A stretch of 64,000 nt of DNA from Cryobacterium sp. (GCA_019638935.1 JAHBSW010000006.1:31993-95992); one strand, 5' to 3'; counted from the stretch's first letter, positions 49,346 to 59,406 are shown. Notes: generated from the sequence alone by a model not told the origin. Translations and numbers: made by a program.

Positions 49346-50376
49346 GCGCCCTCGGGCACGATGACAACCTTGCCGACGTGCTTCTGTTCGACCATCGCAG
49401 CGTGGGCGGCGGCCGCGTCGGCGAGCGGGTACTCGGCGTAGACCTTGGGCGCGAGCTTGCCTTCGTCGATCAGACGGTAGACGAGCTTGAGCTGCTCGAA
49501 GGGGCTGCTCGTGGAGAAGAACAGCGACACGTTCTTGCGGTAGACGTCGCGCAGGGTGAGTCCCACTTCGCCGCCGCTCGAGCCGCCGACGCACACGAGG
49601 CGTCCCTCGGGGTTCAGCACCGCGACGCTGCTCGCCCACGTGGCGGGTCCCACGGTGTCGACAACGAGGTCGACGCCCTCGGGCGCGAGCTGTGCGAGCT
49701 GCGCGGGAATGTCGCCGGCCGTGTCGACGATCCCTGCGGCGCCGACCTCTGCGGCGAGCGGCGCCACCTTGCGGCGATCGCGACCGCCGAGGATGACGCG
49801 CGCCCCGAACAGGGCCGCAGCCTGTGCGGCGGCGATGCCGACACTGCCCGAGGAACCCACCACGAACACGGTGTCGGCGGGGGAGACGCGAGCGCGTGAC
49901 ACGACCGAGTGCCACGCGGTGGAGTACGAGACGGATGCCCCCGCGGCGACCGCGAAACTTGTCGAGTCGGCGATCGGGATGAGGTTGCGGCTGGGCACGG
50001 CACAGTACTCGGCGTACCCGCCCGGTCGGTTGATGCCCATGAAGCGTCGCGACTGGCACGAGTTGTCGCGCCCCGTGCGGCAGAAGCGACACACGCCGCA
50101 CGAGATGACCGGAGCGACTGCGACGCGGGTGCCCTCGGCGAGCGCGCCCTCCCCGACACTGCGCATGACCGTGCCGGCCATGCTCGCCCCGAGGATGTGA
50201 GGGAGGTCGATGGGCCAGCCACCGCCATCCTGGCGCGTCTTGATGTCGAGGCCGGGCTCGACGCCGGCCGCGCCGACACGGATGAGCGTCTCCCCTTCGA
50301 GCACGGTCGGCTCATCGACCTCGCTGAGTGTGAGCTTCTCGGGGCCGCCGTGCTCGAAGAGAACGCTTGCTTTCAT
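49342..50376 (-). CDS. Zinc-type medium-chain dehydrogenase/quinone reductase
   Basis: 344 residues. MDR fold: GroES part with cysteine cluster ISCGVCRFCRTGRDNSC (structural zinc type), Rossmann VFVVGSSGSVGIAAAQAAALFGA. Oxidises an alcohol or reduces an enone with NAD(P). ATG 50376 is 8 nt... after the ABC ATPase stop region, in the same operon. Substrate unknown. Confidence 0.9.
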   Translation of the reverse strand: MKASVLFEHGGPEKLTLSEVDEPTVLEGETLIRVGAAGVEPGLDIKTRQDGGGWPIDLPHILGASMAGTVMRSVGEGALAEGTRVAVAPVISCGVCRFCRTGRDNSCQSRRFMGINRPGGYAEYCAVPSRNLIPIADSTSFAVAAGASVSYSTAWHSVVSRARVSPADTVFVVGSSGSVGIAAAQAAALFGARVILGGRDRRKVAPLAAEVGAAGIVDTAGDIPAQLAQLAPEGVDLVVDTVGPATWASSVAVLNPEGRLVCVGGSSGGEVGLTLRDVYRKNVSLFFSTSSPFEQLKLVYRLIDEGKLAPKVYAEYPLADAAAAHAAMVEQKHVGKVVIVPEGA

Positions 50377-50383
50377 GGCTCGA

Positions 50384-51244
50384 CTAGTCCGAGAACGCAG
50401 AGATGTCGGAACCCGAACCCGAGGCCGCTGCGAGCTCCATCGCCACCTGGCGCTCGACCTCTGCGAACTCGGGGTCGAAGACCGCGCGCGGTCGCGGGAG
50501 ATCGATGGTGACCTCACTCGCGACGCGGCCCGGGCGCGACGACAGCACAATGACTCGGTCCGACAGGTAGACCGCTTCGCGCACCGAGTGAGTGACGAAG
50601 AGCACGGTCTTGCCGGTACGCTGCCAGATCTCCTGGAACTCACGCTGCAGACTGGAGCGCGTCTGGGCGTCGAGAGCGCCGAACGGCTCGTCCATGAGCA
50701 GCAGCTCGGGGTCGCCGGCGAAGGCGCGCGCGATGGCGACGCGCTGCTTCATGCCGCCCGACAGCTCGTGCGGCCGGTGCTTGCCGAACCCCGTGAGGGA
50801 GACGAGTTCGAGCAGTTCCGCAATGGTCGCGTCCGCTTCGGCGCGCGACAGCCCGCGCTTGCGCAGTCCGAAGCGAATGTTGTCTTCGACCGTGAGCCAG
50901 GGGAACAGGGCGAAGTCTTGAAAGACGACACCGCGGTCGATTCCCGGCTCGACGACCTGCTTGCCGTCGAGCAGCACATCGCCGGAGGTCTTGTCGAAGA
51001 GGCCGGCGATGATCATCAGGAGTGTTGACTTGCCCGAGCCGCTGGGGCCGATGAGCGTGACGAACTCGCCTTCTCTGATGTGGAAGTTGACGTCTTCGAG
51101 CGCTACGGTCTCGCGGTTCGAGCCGAAGCTGCCCTCGGTCACGAACGTCTTGAACACGTTCTTGATCTCGAGCTTGTTGCCAGGGGCAGTGGGCACTGTG
51201 TCGTCCTTTGCCGAATGGTTGGTCTTCGTGGTTGTCGTGGTCAC
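50384..51244 (-). CDS. ABC importer ATPase (NitT/TauT family)
   Basis: 286 residues. Walker A LIGPSGSGKSTLL, Q-loop VFQDFALFPWLTV, signature [15 protein letters not shown], Walker B LLLMDEPFGALD, H-loop VTHSV. The FPW(L/M)TV Q-loop and context mark the nitrate/sulfonate/taurine-type importers, which also carry aromatic and other small organic acids. Stop is 7 nt from the dehydrogenase start; start overlaps the permease stop by 4 bp. Confidence 0.93.
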   Translation of the reverse strand: MTTTTTKTNHSAKDDTVPTAPGNKLEIKNVFKTFVTEGSFGSNRETVALEDVNFHIREGEFVTLIGPSGSGKSTLLMIIAGLFDKTSGDVLLDGKQVVEPGIDRGVVFQDFALFPWLTVEDNIRFGLRKRGLSRAEADATIAELLELVSLTGFGKHRPHELSGGMKQRVAIARAFAGDPELLLMDEPFGALDAQTRSSLQREFQEIWQRTGKTVLFVTHSVREAVYLSDRVIVLSSRPGRVASEVTIDLPRPRAVFDPEFAEVERQVAMELAAASGSGSDISAFSD

Positions 51245-52173
51245 TTGAGCTTCCGAACCGCGCCCCAGCGCTCCACCGTTGCGGCCTCGAGAGACCGCAG
51301 AATGACGCGGTCGAGAAGCAGACCGAAGAGGCCGATGATGAGGATGCCGCCGTAGACGATGTCGGAGCGGAAGTACTCGCGGGCCTCGAAGATTCGGTAG
51401 CCGAGACCGCCGGCGACACCCGTGAGCATTTCACCCGCGACGAGGATGCGCCACCCGCGAGAGAAGGCGAGGCGGTAGCCGCCGATGATGCCGACGAGGG
51501 CGCCGGGGAGGAGCACCTTGACGAACATCTCGACGCCCTTGGTGCCCATGGTGCGGGCCGCATCGATGTAGCGCTGCTCGACGGACTTCACCGCTGTCCA
51601 CGTATTCAGCATGGTCACCCAGATGACCTCGATGATGAGGATCGCGATGAGGGTGAGGTCGGAGAGTCCGAAGATGAGGATGGCGAGCGGAACGAGGGCG
51701 ATGCCCGGCACCGCGAGTCCGAAGTTCATGATGGGCAGCAGCGATCGTTCGACGATGCGGCTCGTGCCCATGACGAGGCCGACGCTCGTGCCGATGATGA
51801 TGCCTACGACGACGCTGATCGCGAGCCGGTACATCGACATCCCGACGTCGGTCCACAGTGTGCCGTTGGCGCCCATTTCGAAGATGGCGCCGAAGATCTT
51901 CTCCAGCGGGGGAAAGAAGGCGGCAGGGATGATCTTCGCTGTCGCGACGATCTGCCAGATGGCGCCGACGGCGACGATGGGGATGAGCGTCCACAGGAGC
52001 TGTTTTCCGCCGGTGCTCAGCAGCCAGGTCACCTTCGAGGAGGTGCTCTGCTTCACTTCTGAGGGCGAACCCCCCGCCAGGCTCTGAGAGCCCGACGGGG
52101 AGTTGGCCAGGTCAGCGGGAGGTTGCGCTAGCGAGGGTGATAGTCGCGCGCTCCGTTTGATCGTGGGGTTCAA
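51241..52173 (-). CDS. ABC importer permease
   Basis: 310 residues; a low-complexity start of about 65 residues, then six hydrophobic segments. EAA loop region AARTMGTKGVEMFVKVLLPGALVGIIGGYRLAFSRGWRILV fits the SsuC/TauC type. Immediately follows the binding-protein gene with no gap. Works with the ATPase and lipoprotein. Confidence 0.92.
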   Translation of the reverse strand: MNPTIKRSARLSPSLAQPPADLANSPSGSQSLAGGSPSEVKQSTSSKVTWLLSTGGKQLLWTLIPIVAVGAIWQIVATAKIIPAAFFPPLEKIFGAIFEMGANGTLWTDVGMSMYRLAISVVVGIIIGTSVGLVMGTSRIVERSLLPIMNFGLAVPGIALVPLAILIFGLSDLTLIAILIIEVIWVTMLNTWTAVKSVEQRYIDAARTMGTKGVEMFVKVLLPGALVGIIGGYRLAFSRGWRILVAGEMLTGVAGGLGYRIFEAREYFRSDIVYGGILIIGLFGLLLDRVILRSLEAATVERWGAVRKLK

Positions 52174-53235
52174 TTAGCAGCCTTTCGAGAGCGCCGCATC
52201 GACGAACGTGGAGTTCATGTGCGAGTCCAGGTCGGGGATCGACGGGATCGCCCCCACCGAGACTAGGGCTTTTGCCTGGTTCTCCGTGTCGGAGCGAATC
52301 GCCTGGTCGAGCGTCTGGTGAGCGGTGTAGCTCTGCTCATCGAACGTGGCCTGAACGCTGGCCATTTCGAGTCCCTCCATGGCGGGGGCCAGGATGTCGA
52401 CGGCCTCCACGGGGTTGTCGTTGATCCACTTCTGCGTGCAGACCCAGGCCTGAACGAACTGCTGAACCGCGTCGGGCCGCGAGTCGATGATGGACTGGCT
52501 CGTGAGCAGGTAGAAGGGGTAGACGATCCCTGCGGGGCCGGCGATCTGGTCGGGCGTCATGACGGTCTTCGTGAGACCTTCGCTCGCGGCGCGGCTCGTG
52601 TACGGCTGCCAGGTGATGGCGGCGTCGATCGATCCCGCCGAGATGGCCGACGGCATGTCGGGCACCTTGAGGTTGACGACGTTGAAGTCGCTCTCGCTGA
52701 GGCCTATGGCTTCGATGTAGCGCAGCCATCCGTTGTGGATGCCCGAGCCGACCTGAATGCCGAGGTTCTTGCCGACGAGGTCTTCCATCTTGGTGATGGT
52801 CGTGTTGTTGATGTCGACGATGAGGCTGCCGAGGAATCCGGTGTTGTGGATGCCGATGGCGACGACCGGGAGCTCCTGGCTCGCCGCCTGGATCAGTCGG
52901 GCGTCGGCGCCGGTCACGAAGTCGGCGGAACCGCCGACGAGAGCGGCGATGGCTTCTGTGCCGGTGGCGAGTTCGGTGAATTCGACCTTGACGTTGTTCG
53001 CGGCGAAGATGCCCTGATCTTCGCCGGCGAGACCGACGAGAGGCTGGGCGGCGTTGTTGATGTAGCGCACCGTCTCAACAGTTGCGCCGTTGTCGCCGGG
53101 CGTGGGTTCGGGTGCAGGAGTGCTGCAACCGGCCACCACGAGAGCAAAGCCAGCAGCCGCGGCCAACGTGGTGACGAGCTTCGTTACAGGGCGACGCGAG
53201 AGGGAACCCCGCATCGTTGCTGTGGTTTCGACCAT
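52174..53235 (-). CDS. ABC importer substrate-binding lipoprotein
   Basis: 353 residues. Signal peptide with lipobox VVAGC (Cys about residue 37), then NMT1/THI5/SsuA-type periplasmic-binding fold: VRYINNAAQPLVGLAGEDQGIFAANNVKVEF, GGSADFVTGADARLI, GKNLGIQVGSG, SIDAAITWQPYTSRA. Captures a small organic ligand for the importer. First gene of the minus-strand operon; divergent from the CoA transferase gene. Confidence 0.92.
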   Translation of the reverse strand: MVETTATMRGSLSRRPVTKLVTTLAAAAGFALVVAGCSTPAPEPTPGDNGATVETVRYINNAAQPLVGLAGEDQGIFAANNVKVEFTELATGTEAIAALVGGSADFVTGADARLIQAASQELPVVAIGIHNTGFLGSLIVDINNTTITKMEDLVGKNLGIQVGSGIHNGWLRYIEAIGLSESDFNVVNLKVPDMPSAISAGSIDAAITWQPYTSRAASEGLTKTVMTPDQIAGPAGIVYPFYLLTSQSIIDSRPDAVQQFVQAWVCTQKWINDNPVEAVDILAPAMEGLEMASVQATFDEQSYTAHQTLDQAIRSDTENQAKALVSVGAIPSIPDLDSHMNSTFVDAALSKGC

Positions 53236-53341
53236 GAAATCATCCCTTGTTTCGAGTCGTGATGAGAAACATCGTTGAGTCTCACCGAGCCCCTACGCTG
53301 TCCGCGGGGTTAGGGGAAGACTAGGCGCTGGGGCGACCGAT

Positions 53342-53428
53342 TGCAAGAATCTTGCATGCAATTTTCACGCAAACCTCCCTAAATGAGCGGATATCACGGC
53401 GGTATTGCGCTAAATCGTATGCAATACT
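53342..53428. promoter_or_regulatory. Clustered inverted repeats in the divergent catabolic promoter
   Basis: TGCAAG-AAT-CTTGCA at 53343-53357 overlaps the palindrome TTGCATGCAA (53352-53361); GTATTGC (53402-53408) and GCAATAC (53421-53427) form a third pair. All contain TTGC/GCAA half-sites, suited to the nearby GntR regulator. AATACT (53423-53428) lies 6 nt before the CoA-transferase ATG. Confidence 0.5.
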
Positions 53429-53434
53429 TCCATC

Positions 53435-54664
53435 ATGACGAGTGTCACGGACAGTTCAGCGAAGAGCTCCGCAGGCCCATTGGACGGTGTCAGAGTCGTC
53501 GAGCTGGGCGCTCTAATCGCAGGCCCCTTTGCGGGCCGCATGCTTGCTGACTTCGGAGCTGACGTGATCAAGGTCGAGAGCCCGATCAGCGCTGACCCCT
53601 TCCGTGAGTGGGGACGCGCTCGACAGAATGGCAAGGCGCTGTGGTGGGCTGTTCAGGCTCGCAACAAGAAGGCGGTGACACTCGATCTCAAGAGCGACGA
53701 TGGCAAGAGAGCCTTCGAGTCCCTTATCGAGACCGCTGACGTGCTCATCGAGAACTTCCGGCCGGGCACGCTGGAGCGTCTTGGACTCGCACCTGAGCGC
53801 CTGCACGAGCTCAACCGAGGTCTGGTCATCGCTCGCGTTTCAGGCTATGGCCAAAGCGGCCCTAAGTCGGCGCTTCCGGGCTACGCTGCCATTGCTGAAG
53901 CGGTGGGTGGACTGCGCCACCTCAATGGCTTCCCTGGTGGCCCACCCCCACGCACCGGCATCTCACTCGGCGACAGCCTCGGCGCATTGTTCGCCGTTCA
54001 AGGCATCCTGATGGCACTGCATGCGCGGGGAGCGCAGGGCGGCCGCGGACAGGTCGTCGATGTCTCTCTGGTCGAATCGTGTTTCGCCCTGCTCGAGAGT
54101 GCCCTGCCGGACTACGCCGCGAACGGCCATGTGCCCGGCCCGAACGGAACCTCGCTCGAGGGGATCGCGCCGTCGAACATCTACCATTCGGCCGACGACA
54201 AATGGGTTGTCATCGCGGCCAATCAGGACACGGTGTTCAAGCGGCTGTGCGATGCAATGGGAATGTCGGAGCTTGCGATCGACGAGCGCTTCCGCGACCA
54301 TGTGGCGCGTGGCAGCAACCAGAAAGTGCTCGATGAGCTGATCGGTGAATGGGCAGGTGCTCTGCCCGCGGCCGAGATTCTGGACCACCTCGATAGCGAG
54401 GGCGTGCCGAACAGCCTGGTCAACACGATCGCCGACATCGTCGAGGACGAGCACTTTCGCGAGCGTGAGATGTTCCTCGATGTCGTCGACCACGAGTGGG
54501 GCTCCGTGACGCATCCCGGCGTGGTCCCCAAGCTGTCGAACAGCCCCGGAAATGTTCGGTGGAACGGACCTTCAGCCCCCGGCCAAGACAACGCCGAAGT
54601 GCTGGGCGCCCTCGGCTTCACCGAGCAGACCCTGGCAGAGTGGGCCGAGCGGAAGGTCATCTGA
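53435..54664 (+). CDS. CaiB/BaiF-type CoA transferase (class III)
   Basis: 409 residues. LDGVRVVELGALIAGPFAGRMLADFGADVIKVESP, GRNxK-like NKKAVTLDLKS, catalytic Asp candidate in RTGISLGDSLGALFAVQG near residue 177. Transfers CoA between carboxylates, activating the substrate. The following lyase gene starts on its stop (TGATG), so the two act together. Start is probably leaderless. Confidence 0.92.
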   Translation: MTSVTDSSAKSSAGPLDGVRVVELGALIAGPFAGRMLADFGADVIKVESPISADPFREWGRARQNGKALWWAVQARNKKAVTLDLKSDDGKRAFESLIETADVLIENFRPGTLERLGLAPERLHELNRGLVIARVSGYGQSGPKSALPGYAAIAEAVGGLRHLNGFPGGPPPRTGISLGDSLGALFAVQGILMALHARGAQGGRGQVVDVSLVESCFALLESALPDYAANGHVPGPNGTSLEGIAPSNIYHSADDKWVVIAANQDTVFKRLCDAMGMSELAIDERFRDHVARGSNQKVLDELIGEWAGALPAAEILDHLDSEGVPNSLVNTIADIVEDEHFREREMFLDVVDHEWGSVTHPGVVPKLSNSPGNVRWNGPSAPGQDNAEVLGALGFTEQTLAEWAERKVI

Positions 54665-55560
54665 TGAGTTCTGTCGAGATCATTGACGTCACGCCCCGCG
54701 ACGGGTTGCAGAACGAGGCGGTCTCGGTGTCGGCCGAGAACAAGGTTGAGCTCATTGCTCGCCTGGTCGAGCTGGGTGCTCGCCGAATCGAAGCAGTGAG
54801 CTTCGTGAGCCCGCGGCATGTACCGCAGATGGCCGATGCCGATGAGGTCATGGCGGCGTTGCCCCGGGTCGACGGCGTCAGCTACATCGGTCTCGTTGTC
54901 AACGAGCGGGGTGCCGATCGCGCTGTTGCCGCGGGTGTCGATGAGCTCAATTTCGTCGTTCCGACGACCGACGCCTTCGCCAGCAAGAACCAGAACACGA
55001 CCGTCGCCGCGGCAGTGCAGAGCGCGATCTACGCGGGCAACCGGGCGGCCGAGGCCGGCATCCCGTACACCGTTTCCTTCGCAGTCTCGCTGGGATGCCC
55101 GTATGTGGGTGACGTGTCGGTGGACGATGTCCTGCGTGCGGTTCGTCCCGTGCTCGATGGCACGGCGGTAGCAGAGATCGAACTCGCTGACACGATCGGC
55201 AGCGGCACCCCGTGGAGTGTGACCGAGCTCTTCGCGGGCGTGCAGGCCGTCAGCGAGGTTCCGATTCGCGCCCACTTTCACGAGACCCGTCACACCTCGC
55301 TCGCCAACACCGCAGCTGCCCTCGCACTCGGCGTTCGCCGCTTCGACGGGAGCGTCGGAGGGCTCGGTGGATGTCCATTCGCGCCCGGCGCGGCCGGCAA
55401 CGTCTCGACCGAGGATCTCGCTTGGTTCCTGCAGCGGGGCGGTTTCGATCACGGTCTCGATGTCGATCGTGCGATCGAGACAGGTCGCTGGATCTGCTCA
55501 CTGGTCGAGGTCGAGCCCCGGTCGGGCCTCGCCGCGGCGGGTTTCTTTCCCCGCGCCTAG
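54664..55560 (+). CDS. HMG-CoA lyase-like protein
   Basis: 298 residues, TIM barrel of the HMGL family: DVTPRDGLQNEAV, FVSPRHVPQMADADEVM, SLGCPYVGDV, ELADTIGSG, HFHETRHTSLAN and GLGGCPFAPGAAGNVSTED with the catalytic Cys. Cleaves a 3-hydroxy-3-methylglutaryl-CoA-type substrate into acetoacetate or another keto acid and acetyl-CoA. Coupled to a CoA transferase, it may act on a related branched hydroxy-dicarboxylate. Confidence 0.93.
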   Translation: MSSVEIIDVTPRDGLQNEAVSVSAENKVELIARLVELGARRIEAVSFVSPRHVPQMADADEVMAALPRVDGVSYIGLVVNERGADRAVAAGVDELNFVVPTTDAFASKNQNTTVAAAVQSAIYAGNRAAEAGIPYTVSFAVSLGCPYVGDVSVDDVLRAVRPVLDGTAVAEIELADTIGSGTPWSVTELFAGVQAVSEVPIRAHFHETRHTSLANTAAALALGVRRFDGSVGGLGGCPFAPGAAGNVSTEDLAWFLQRGGFDHGLDVDRAIETGRWICSLVEVEPRSGLAAAGFFPRA

Positions 55561-55569
55561 TTAGCCGCT

Positions 55570-56268
55570 TCAATCCGCAGAATCGACTGTGTCGACACGA
55601 CGCAGCATCGCCAACGCGGCGGGCCTCGCCGCAAGGATGTGGCTCGTCATCACCGCTTCGGTGAACTCCGCATCATGGGCGCGGATGCCGCGAATGATGT
55701 CGCGGTGATGCATCATGCTTCGCTGCAGGTCCTCGTTCTCGAAGCCGCGGAACGTGCGGCCCACCATGGCCACCGAGGTGAGCGTGTTGATGATGTTCTC
55801 GAGAATCGCACTGTTCGCCATCTGAACGATGACGTGGTGGAAGTCGTCGTTCAGCTCTGCGAGGTCATCGAGGTAGCCAGGCTCACGATCGAAGATCACG
55901 CGTTCCATCTGATCCTGCAACTCGTCGAGCCTCTCGAGGCGAGCGGCATCGGTGCTTCGCGAAGCGAGGCGAGCCGCATAGCCCTGAAGCACGGCGCGCA
56001 TTCCGTAGGTTTCAAGAATCTGCTCGTGAGTCCAGGCGCGCACGGTTGCGCCACGATTCTGCTCGATCTCGACCAGACCCTCGGCAGCGAGAGTGCGAAG
56101 CGCTTCGCGCACGGGGGTACGGCTCGTGCCGAGTTCCTCCGCGATCGCCCCCTCGCGAAGCTTGGCGCCGGGCGCGAGCGAGCCATCGGAGATCCGCTCG
56201 ACCAACGACTTGTAGACGAGCCCGTTGGCATCGACATACTTCGCCACGCTCGATCCTTTCGCCGTCAT
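55570..56268 (-). CDS. GntR-family regulator (FCD/FadR type)
   Basis: 232 residues. Winged helix: [35 protein letters not shown] domain with metal-type residues [17 protein letters not shown] and SHILAARP. Expected to sense a carboxylate effector and control the CoA transferase/lyase and probably the divergent importer operon, whose promoter carries TTGC/GCAA repeats. Its stop lies 9 nt past the lyase stop, tail to tail. Confidence 0.9.
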   Translation of the reverse strand: MTAKGSSVAKYVDANGLVYKSLVERISDGSLAPGAKLREGAIAEELGTSRTPVREALRTLAAEGLVEIEQNRGATVRAWTHEQILETYGMRAVLQGYAARLASRSTDAARLERLDELQDQMERVIFDREPGYLDDLAELNDDFHHVIVQMANSAILENIINTLTSVAMVGRTFRGFENEDLQRSMMHHRDIIRGIRAHDAEFTEAVMTSHILAARPAALAMLRRVDTVDSAD

Positions 56269-56311
56269 TGGTGCTCTCCGAAGTCTATCGATCGCCCCTG
56301 CGGTCGACGGG

Positions 56312-56317
56312 TAGTCT
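56312..56317 (+). promoter_or_regulatory. -10 box before prfB
   Basis: TAGTCT, 10 nt before the ATG at 56328. Confidence 0.4.
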
Positions 56318-56327
56318 TGAGTCCGCC

Positions 56328-57431
56328 ATGAATGAACTCGATATCGCCCAGGAGATCGCCGGACTGCGGTCGACGTTTTCCGACATCCGCTCGGTCGTGG
56401 GCGTCGAGAAGCTCACCGCCGAGATCGCCGAGCTCGGCGAGAAGGCGGGCGCGCCCGATCTCTGGGACGATCCGGATGCCGCGCAGAAGGTCACGAGCGC
56501 CCTCAGCCACAAGCAGAGCGAGCTCGCGCGGATCAGCGCGCTCGAGCAGCGGCTCGACGACATCGAGGTGCTTGTCGAGCTCGCCAACGAGGAGGCGGAC
56601 GAGTCGGCCGCCGCGGAGGTGCGCGCCGAACTCGCCGATATCCAGCGGGTGCTCGGCGACCTCGAGGTGCAGACGCTGCTGAGCGGCGAGTGGGATGCGC
56701 GTCCCGCCGTCATGACGATCCGCGCCGGAGCGGGCGGCGTCGATGCGGCCGACTTCGCCGAGATGCTGCAGCGCATGTACCTGCGCTACGCCGAGAAGCA
56801 GGGCTATCCGACTCGCGTGCTCGACACGAGCTACGCGGAAGAGGCGGGAATCAAGTCGACCACCATCGAGTTCGACGCCCCCTACGCGTTCGGTTCCCTC
56901 AGCGTCGAGGCGGGCACGCACCGGCTCGTGCGCATGAGCCCCTTCAACTCGGCGGGCAAGCGGCAGACGAGCTTCGCCGCGGTCGAGGTCATCCCCCTCA
57001 TGGAGGAGACCGACCACATCGACATCCCCGAGTCCGACATCCGGGTCGACGTGTTCCGGTCGAGCGGGCCTGGCGGCCAGTCGGTGAACACCACCGATTC
57101 CGCGGTGCGGCTCACCCACATCCCGACCGGCATCGTCGTGTCGATGCAGAACGAGAAGAGCCAGATTCAGAACCGCGCGGCCGCGATGCGCGTGCTGCAG
57201 TCGCGACTGCTCATCGTGCAGAAGGAGCAGGAGGCCGCCACCAAGAAGGAGCTCGCCGGCAACATCACGGCGAGCTGGGGCGACCAGATGCGCAGCTACG
57301 TGCTCGCGCCGTACCAGATGGTGAAAGACCTGCGCACCGACTTCGAGGTCAACAACCCCTCGGCCGTCTTCGACGGTGAGCTCGACGGGTTCATCTCGGC
57401 GGGCATCAGGTGGCGCGCCGGCGCGCACTAA
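56328..57431 (+). CDS. prfB: Peptide chain release factor 2
   Basis: 367 residues. Stop-codon recognition motif SPF ([11 protein letters not shown]) and peptidyl-hydrolysis motif GGQ ([17 protein letters not shown]) are present. The frame is continuous: the TGA frameshift used for autoregulation in many bacteria is absent here. Starts the prfB-ftsEX-smpB group conserved in Actinobacteria. Confidence 0.97.
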   Translation: MNELDIAQEIAGLRSTFSDIRSVVGVEKLTAEIAELGEKAGAPDLWDDPDAAQKVTSALSHKQSELARISALEQRLDDIEVLVELANEEADESAAAEVRAELADIQRVLGDLEVQTLLSGEWDARPAVMTIRAGAGGVDAADFAEMLQRMYLRYAEKQGYPTRVLDTSYAEEAGIKSTTIEFDAPYAFGSLSVEAGTHRLVRMSPFNSAGKRQTSFAAVEVIPLMEETDHIDIPESDIRVDVFRSSGPGGQSVNTTDSAVRLTHIPTGIVVSMQNEKSQIQNRAAAMRVLQSRLLIVQKEQEAATKKELAGNITASWGDQMRSYVLAPYQMVKDLRTDFEVNNPSAVFDGELDGFISAGIRWRAGAH

Positions 57432-57480
57432 GACCCGCCCGGTTTAGCGGCGCGCAGAGCGTCTCGGAACGTTCTGACCG

Positions 57481-57565
57481 CTGGTTGAGTAGCGCGCTCG
57501 CGCGCGTATCGAAACCAGATTCGCAGGCGAGGTTTCGATACGCCGCCTTTGGCGGCTACTCAACC
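57481..57565. repeat. Inverted pair of GGTTGAGTAG...GTATCGAAACC repeats
   Basis: Copy 1 at 57481-57518 (plus; inner stem GCGCGC/GCGCGC) and copy 2 at 57531-57565 (minus; inner stem CCGCC/GGCGG). Outer arms are conserved while the inner stem varies with matching changes on both sides. Confidence 0.8.
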
Positions 57566-57633
57566 GGCGGTTCCGAGCGAGTCTCAACCGGCGGGATATG
57601 TGAGTCGCTACGCGGCATCCCGCAACCCCTGCC

Positions 57634-57639
57634 TAGGCT
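57634..57639 (+). promoter_or_regulatory. -10 box before ftsE
   Basis: TAGGCT, 9 nt before the ATG at 57649. Confidence 0.45.
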
Positions 57640-57648
57640 CGAACCGTC

Positions 57649-58443
57649 ATGATTCTCTTCGACCAGGTCACGAAGACCTATAAGGGCAACAATCGTCCCG
57701 CCCTCGGCGATGTGAGCCTCGAGATCCTGCGCGGCGAGTTCGTCTTTCTCGTCGGCGCGTCGGGCAGCGGCAAGTCGAGCTTCCTGCGCCTCGTGCTCAA
57801 GGAGGAGAACCCGACGCGGGGCACCATTCACGTGCTCGGCCAGAACCTCGGGCGGCTGCCCGCACGCAAGGTTCCCTATTTCCGCCGCAATCTCGGCGTC
57901 GTGTTCCAGGACTTTCGGCTGCTGCCGCAGAAGACCGTGTTCGACAATGTCGCGTTCACACTCCAGGTGATCGGCAAGTCGAAGGGGTTCATCCACGAGG
58001 CGGTTCCGGACGTGCTCAAAATGGTGGGCCTTGCCGGCAAGGCGGCGCGCTTTCCGCACGAGCTGTCGGGTGGCGAGCAGCAGCGGGTGGCCATCGCGCG
58101 GGCGATCGTGAACAAGCCCGCCATCCTGCTCGCCGACGAGCCGACCGGAAACCTCGACCCCGCCACGAGCGCGGGGATCATGGCCCTGCTCGAGCGCATC
58201 AACCTCGGCGGCACCACGATCCTCATGGCCACCCACGACGCGGGCATCGTCGACAAGATGAAGCGCCGCGTGATCGAGCTCAGCGGTGGCCGCATCATGC
58301 GCGATGAGCGCCAGGGGGGCTACCTCACCCAGACGATCGAGATTCAGCACCAGCAGGTGCGCGACGCTCCGGACGACCGAACGGTCCCGCGCATCCAGTC
58401 GCACCTCGTGCAGCCCACCCAGCGGCCGGAGGAATCCGAATGA
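57649..58443 (+). CDS. ftsE: Cell division ATP-binding protein FtsE
   Basis: 264 residues. Walker [10 protein letters not shown] (36-44), signature [15 protein letters not shown], Walker [15 protein letters not shown]-loop ATHDAG. Forms a complex with FtsX that controls peptidoglycan hydrolases at division. The C terminus extends about 35 residues past the usual FtsE end ([16 protein letters not shown]). ATGA overlap with ftsX. Confidence 0.96.
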   Translation: MILFDQVTKTYKGNNRPALGDVSLEILRGEFVFLVGASGSGKSSFLRLVLKEENPTRGTIHVLGQNLGRLPARKVPYFRRNLGVVFQDFRLLPQKTVFDNVAFTLQVIGKSKGFIHEAVPDVLKMVGLAGKAARFPHELSGGEQQRVAIARAIVNKPAILLADEPTGNLDPATSAGIMALLERINLGGTTILMATHDAGIVDKMKRRVIELSGGRIMRDERQGGYLTQTIEIQHQQVRDAPDDRTVPRIQSHLVQPTQRPEESE

Positions 58444-59351
58444 GACTGGGGCTGATTCTCTCCGAGGTGGGGCAGGGCTTCCGCCGCAACATCTCGATGG
58501 TGATCTCGGTCATCCTGGTCACCTTCATCTCCCTGACGTTCGTGGGCGCGGCAATCCTGCTGCAGATGCAGATCGGCCAGATGAAGGGCTACTGGTTCGA
58601 TCGCGCCCAGGTCGCGGTGTACCTCTGCACCGACTTCGTCGACGCGAACGGATGCGCGCTGACGGAGGCCACGACCGACCAGAAGCGCAACATCGAGCAG
58701 CAGCTCGAGACGGAGCCGCTCGCCGGACTCATCAACCACTGGGAGTTCGAGAACCACGACCAGGCATACGCGAACTACCTCGAGCAGTTCGGGGAGGAGG
58801 CGTCGAGCTTCGTCGAGCCGGAGTTCCTGCCCGAGACGTTCTGGGTGAGCCTGAAGGACCCGGAGCAGTCCGCGGCGATCATCGAGCGGCTGACGGGCGA
58901 GCCGGGGGTCGAGGAGGTGCTCGACCAGCGCCAACTCCTGCAGCCGATCTTCGACGCACTCGCCGCCGCGAGCTACACCGCGATCGGCATCGCCGTACTC
59001 ATGCTGGTCGCGGCCGTGCTGCTCATCGCGACGACGATCCGGTTGAGCGCCTTCAGCCGCCGTCGCGAGATCGGCATCATGCGACTCGTGGGCGCCTCGA
59101 ATCGATTCATCCAGACGCCGTTCATTCTCGAGGGGGTGCTCGCGGCGCTCATCGGAGCCGTGCTCTCGGGCGGGGCGGTCGTCGCGATCGTGCACTTCTT
59201 CGTGCAGGGCTACCTCAACGCGGTGCCGGGCACGACACCCTACGTCGACCTGGGGGATGCGCTGCTCGTCGTTCCGATTCTGCTCGCCATCGGCGCGGTG
59301 CTCGCGGCCATCTCGGCGGCGGTCGCCATCCGGCGGTACCTGCGGGTTTAG
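58440..59351 (+). CDS. ftsX: Cell division protein FtsX
   Basis: 303 residues. One N-terminal membrane segment (about 20-42), a large outside domain that includes C-T-D ... N-G-C cysteines near 62 and 70, and three C-terminal segments, the FtsX topology. [22 protein letters not shown] is the conserved cytoplasmic coupling loop. Works with FtsE. Confidence 0.96.
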   Translation: MRLGLILSEVGQGFRRNISMVISVILVTFISLTFVGAAILLQMQIGQMKGYWFDRAQVAVYLCTDFVDANGCALTEATTDQKRNIEQQLETEPLAGLINHWEFENHDQAYANYLEQFGEEASSFVEPEFLPETFWVSLKDPEQSAAIIERLTGEPGVEEVLDQRQLLQPIFDALAAASYTAIGIAVLMLVAAVLLIATTIRLSAFSRRREIGIMRLVGASNRFIQTPFILEGVLAALIGAVLSGGAVVAIVHFFVQGYLNAVPGTTPYVDLGDALLVVPILLAIGAVLAAISAAVAIRRYLRV

Positions 59352-59406
59352 GCGGCACGCGGAATCCGTCGGCGAAGCCGCTCTGTGTCTCGAGCACAGT
59401 GACGGC

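Noticed and set aside
56328-56420. Programmed frameshift in prfB
   Set aside because: No in-frame TGA or shift-prone CTTTGA is present near codon 26; the gene is one continuous frame.
57481-57600. CRISPR-like or insertion-sequence remnant between prfB and ftsE
   Set aside because: Copies are inverted rather than direct, spacing is irregular and no transposase or cas gene is near; they fit a REP-like family.
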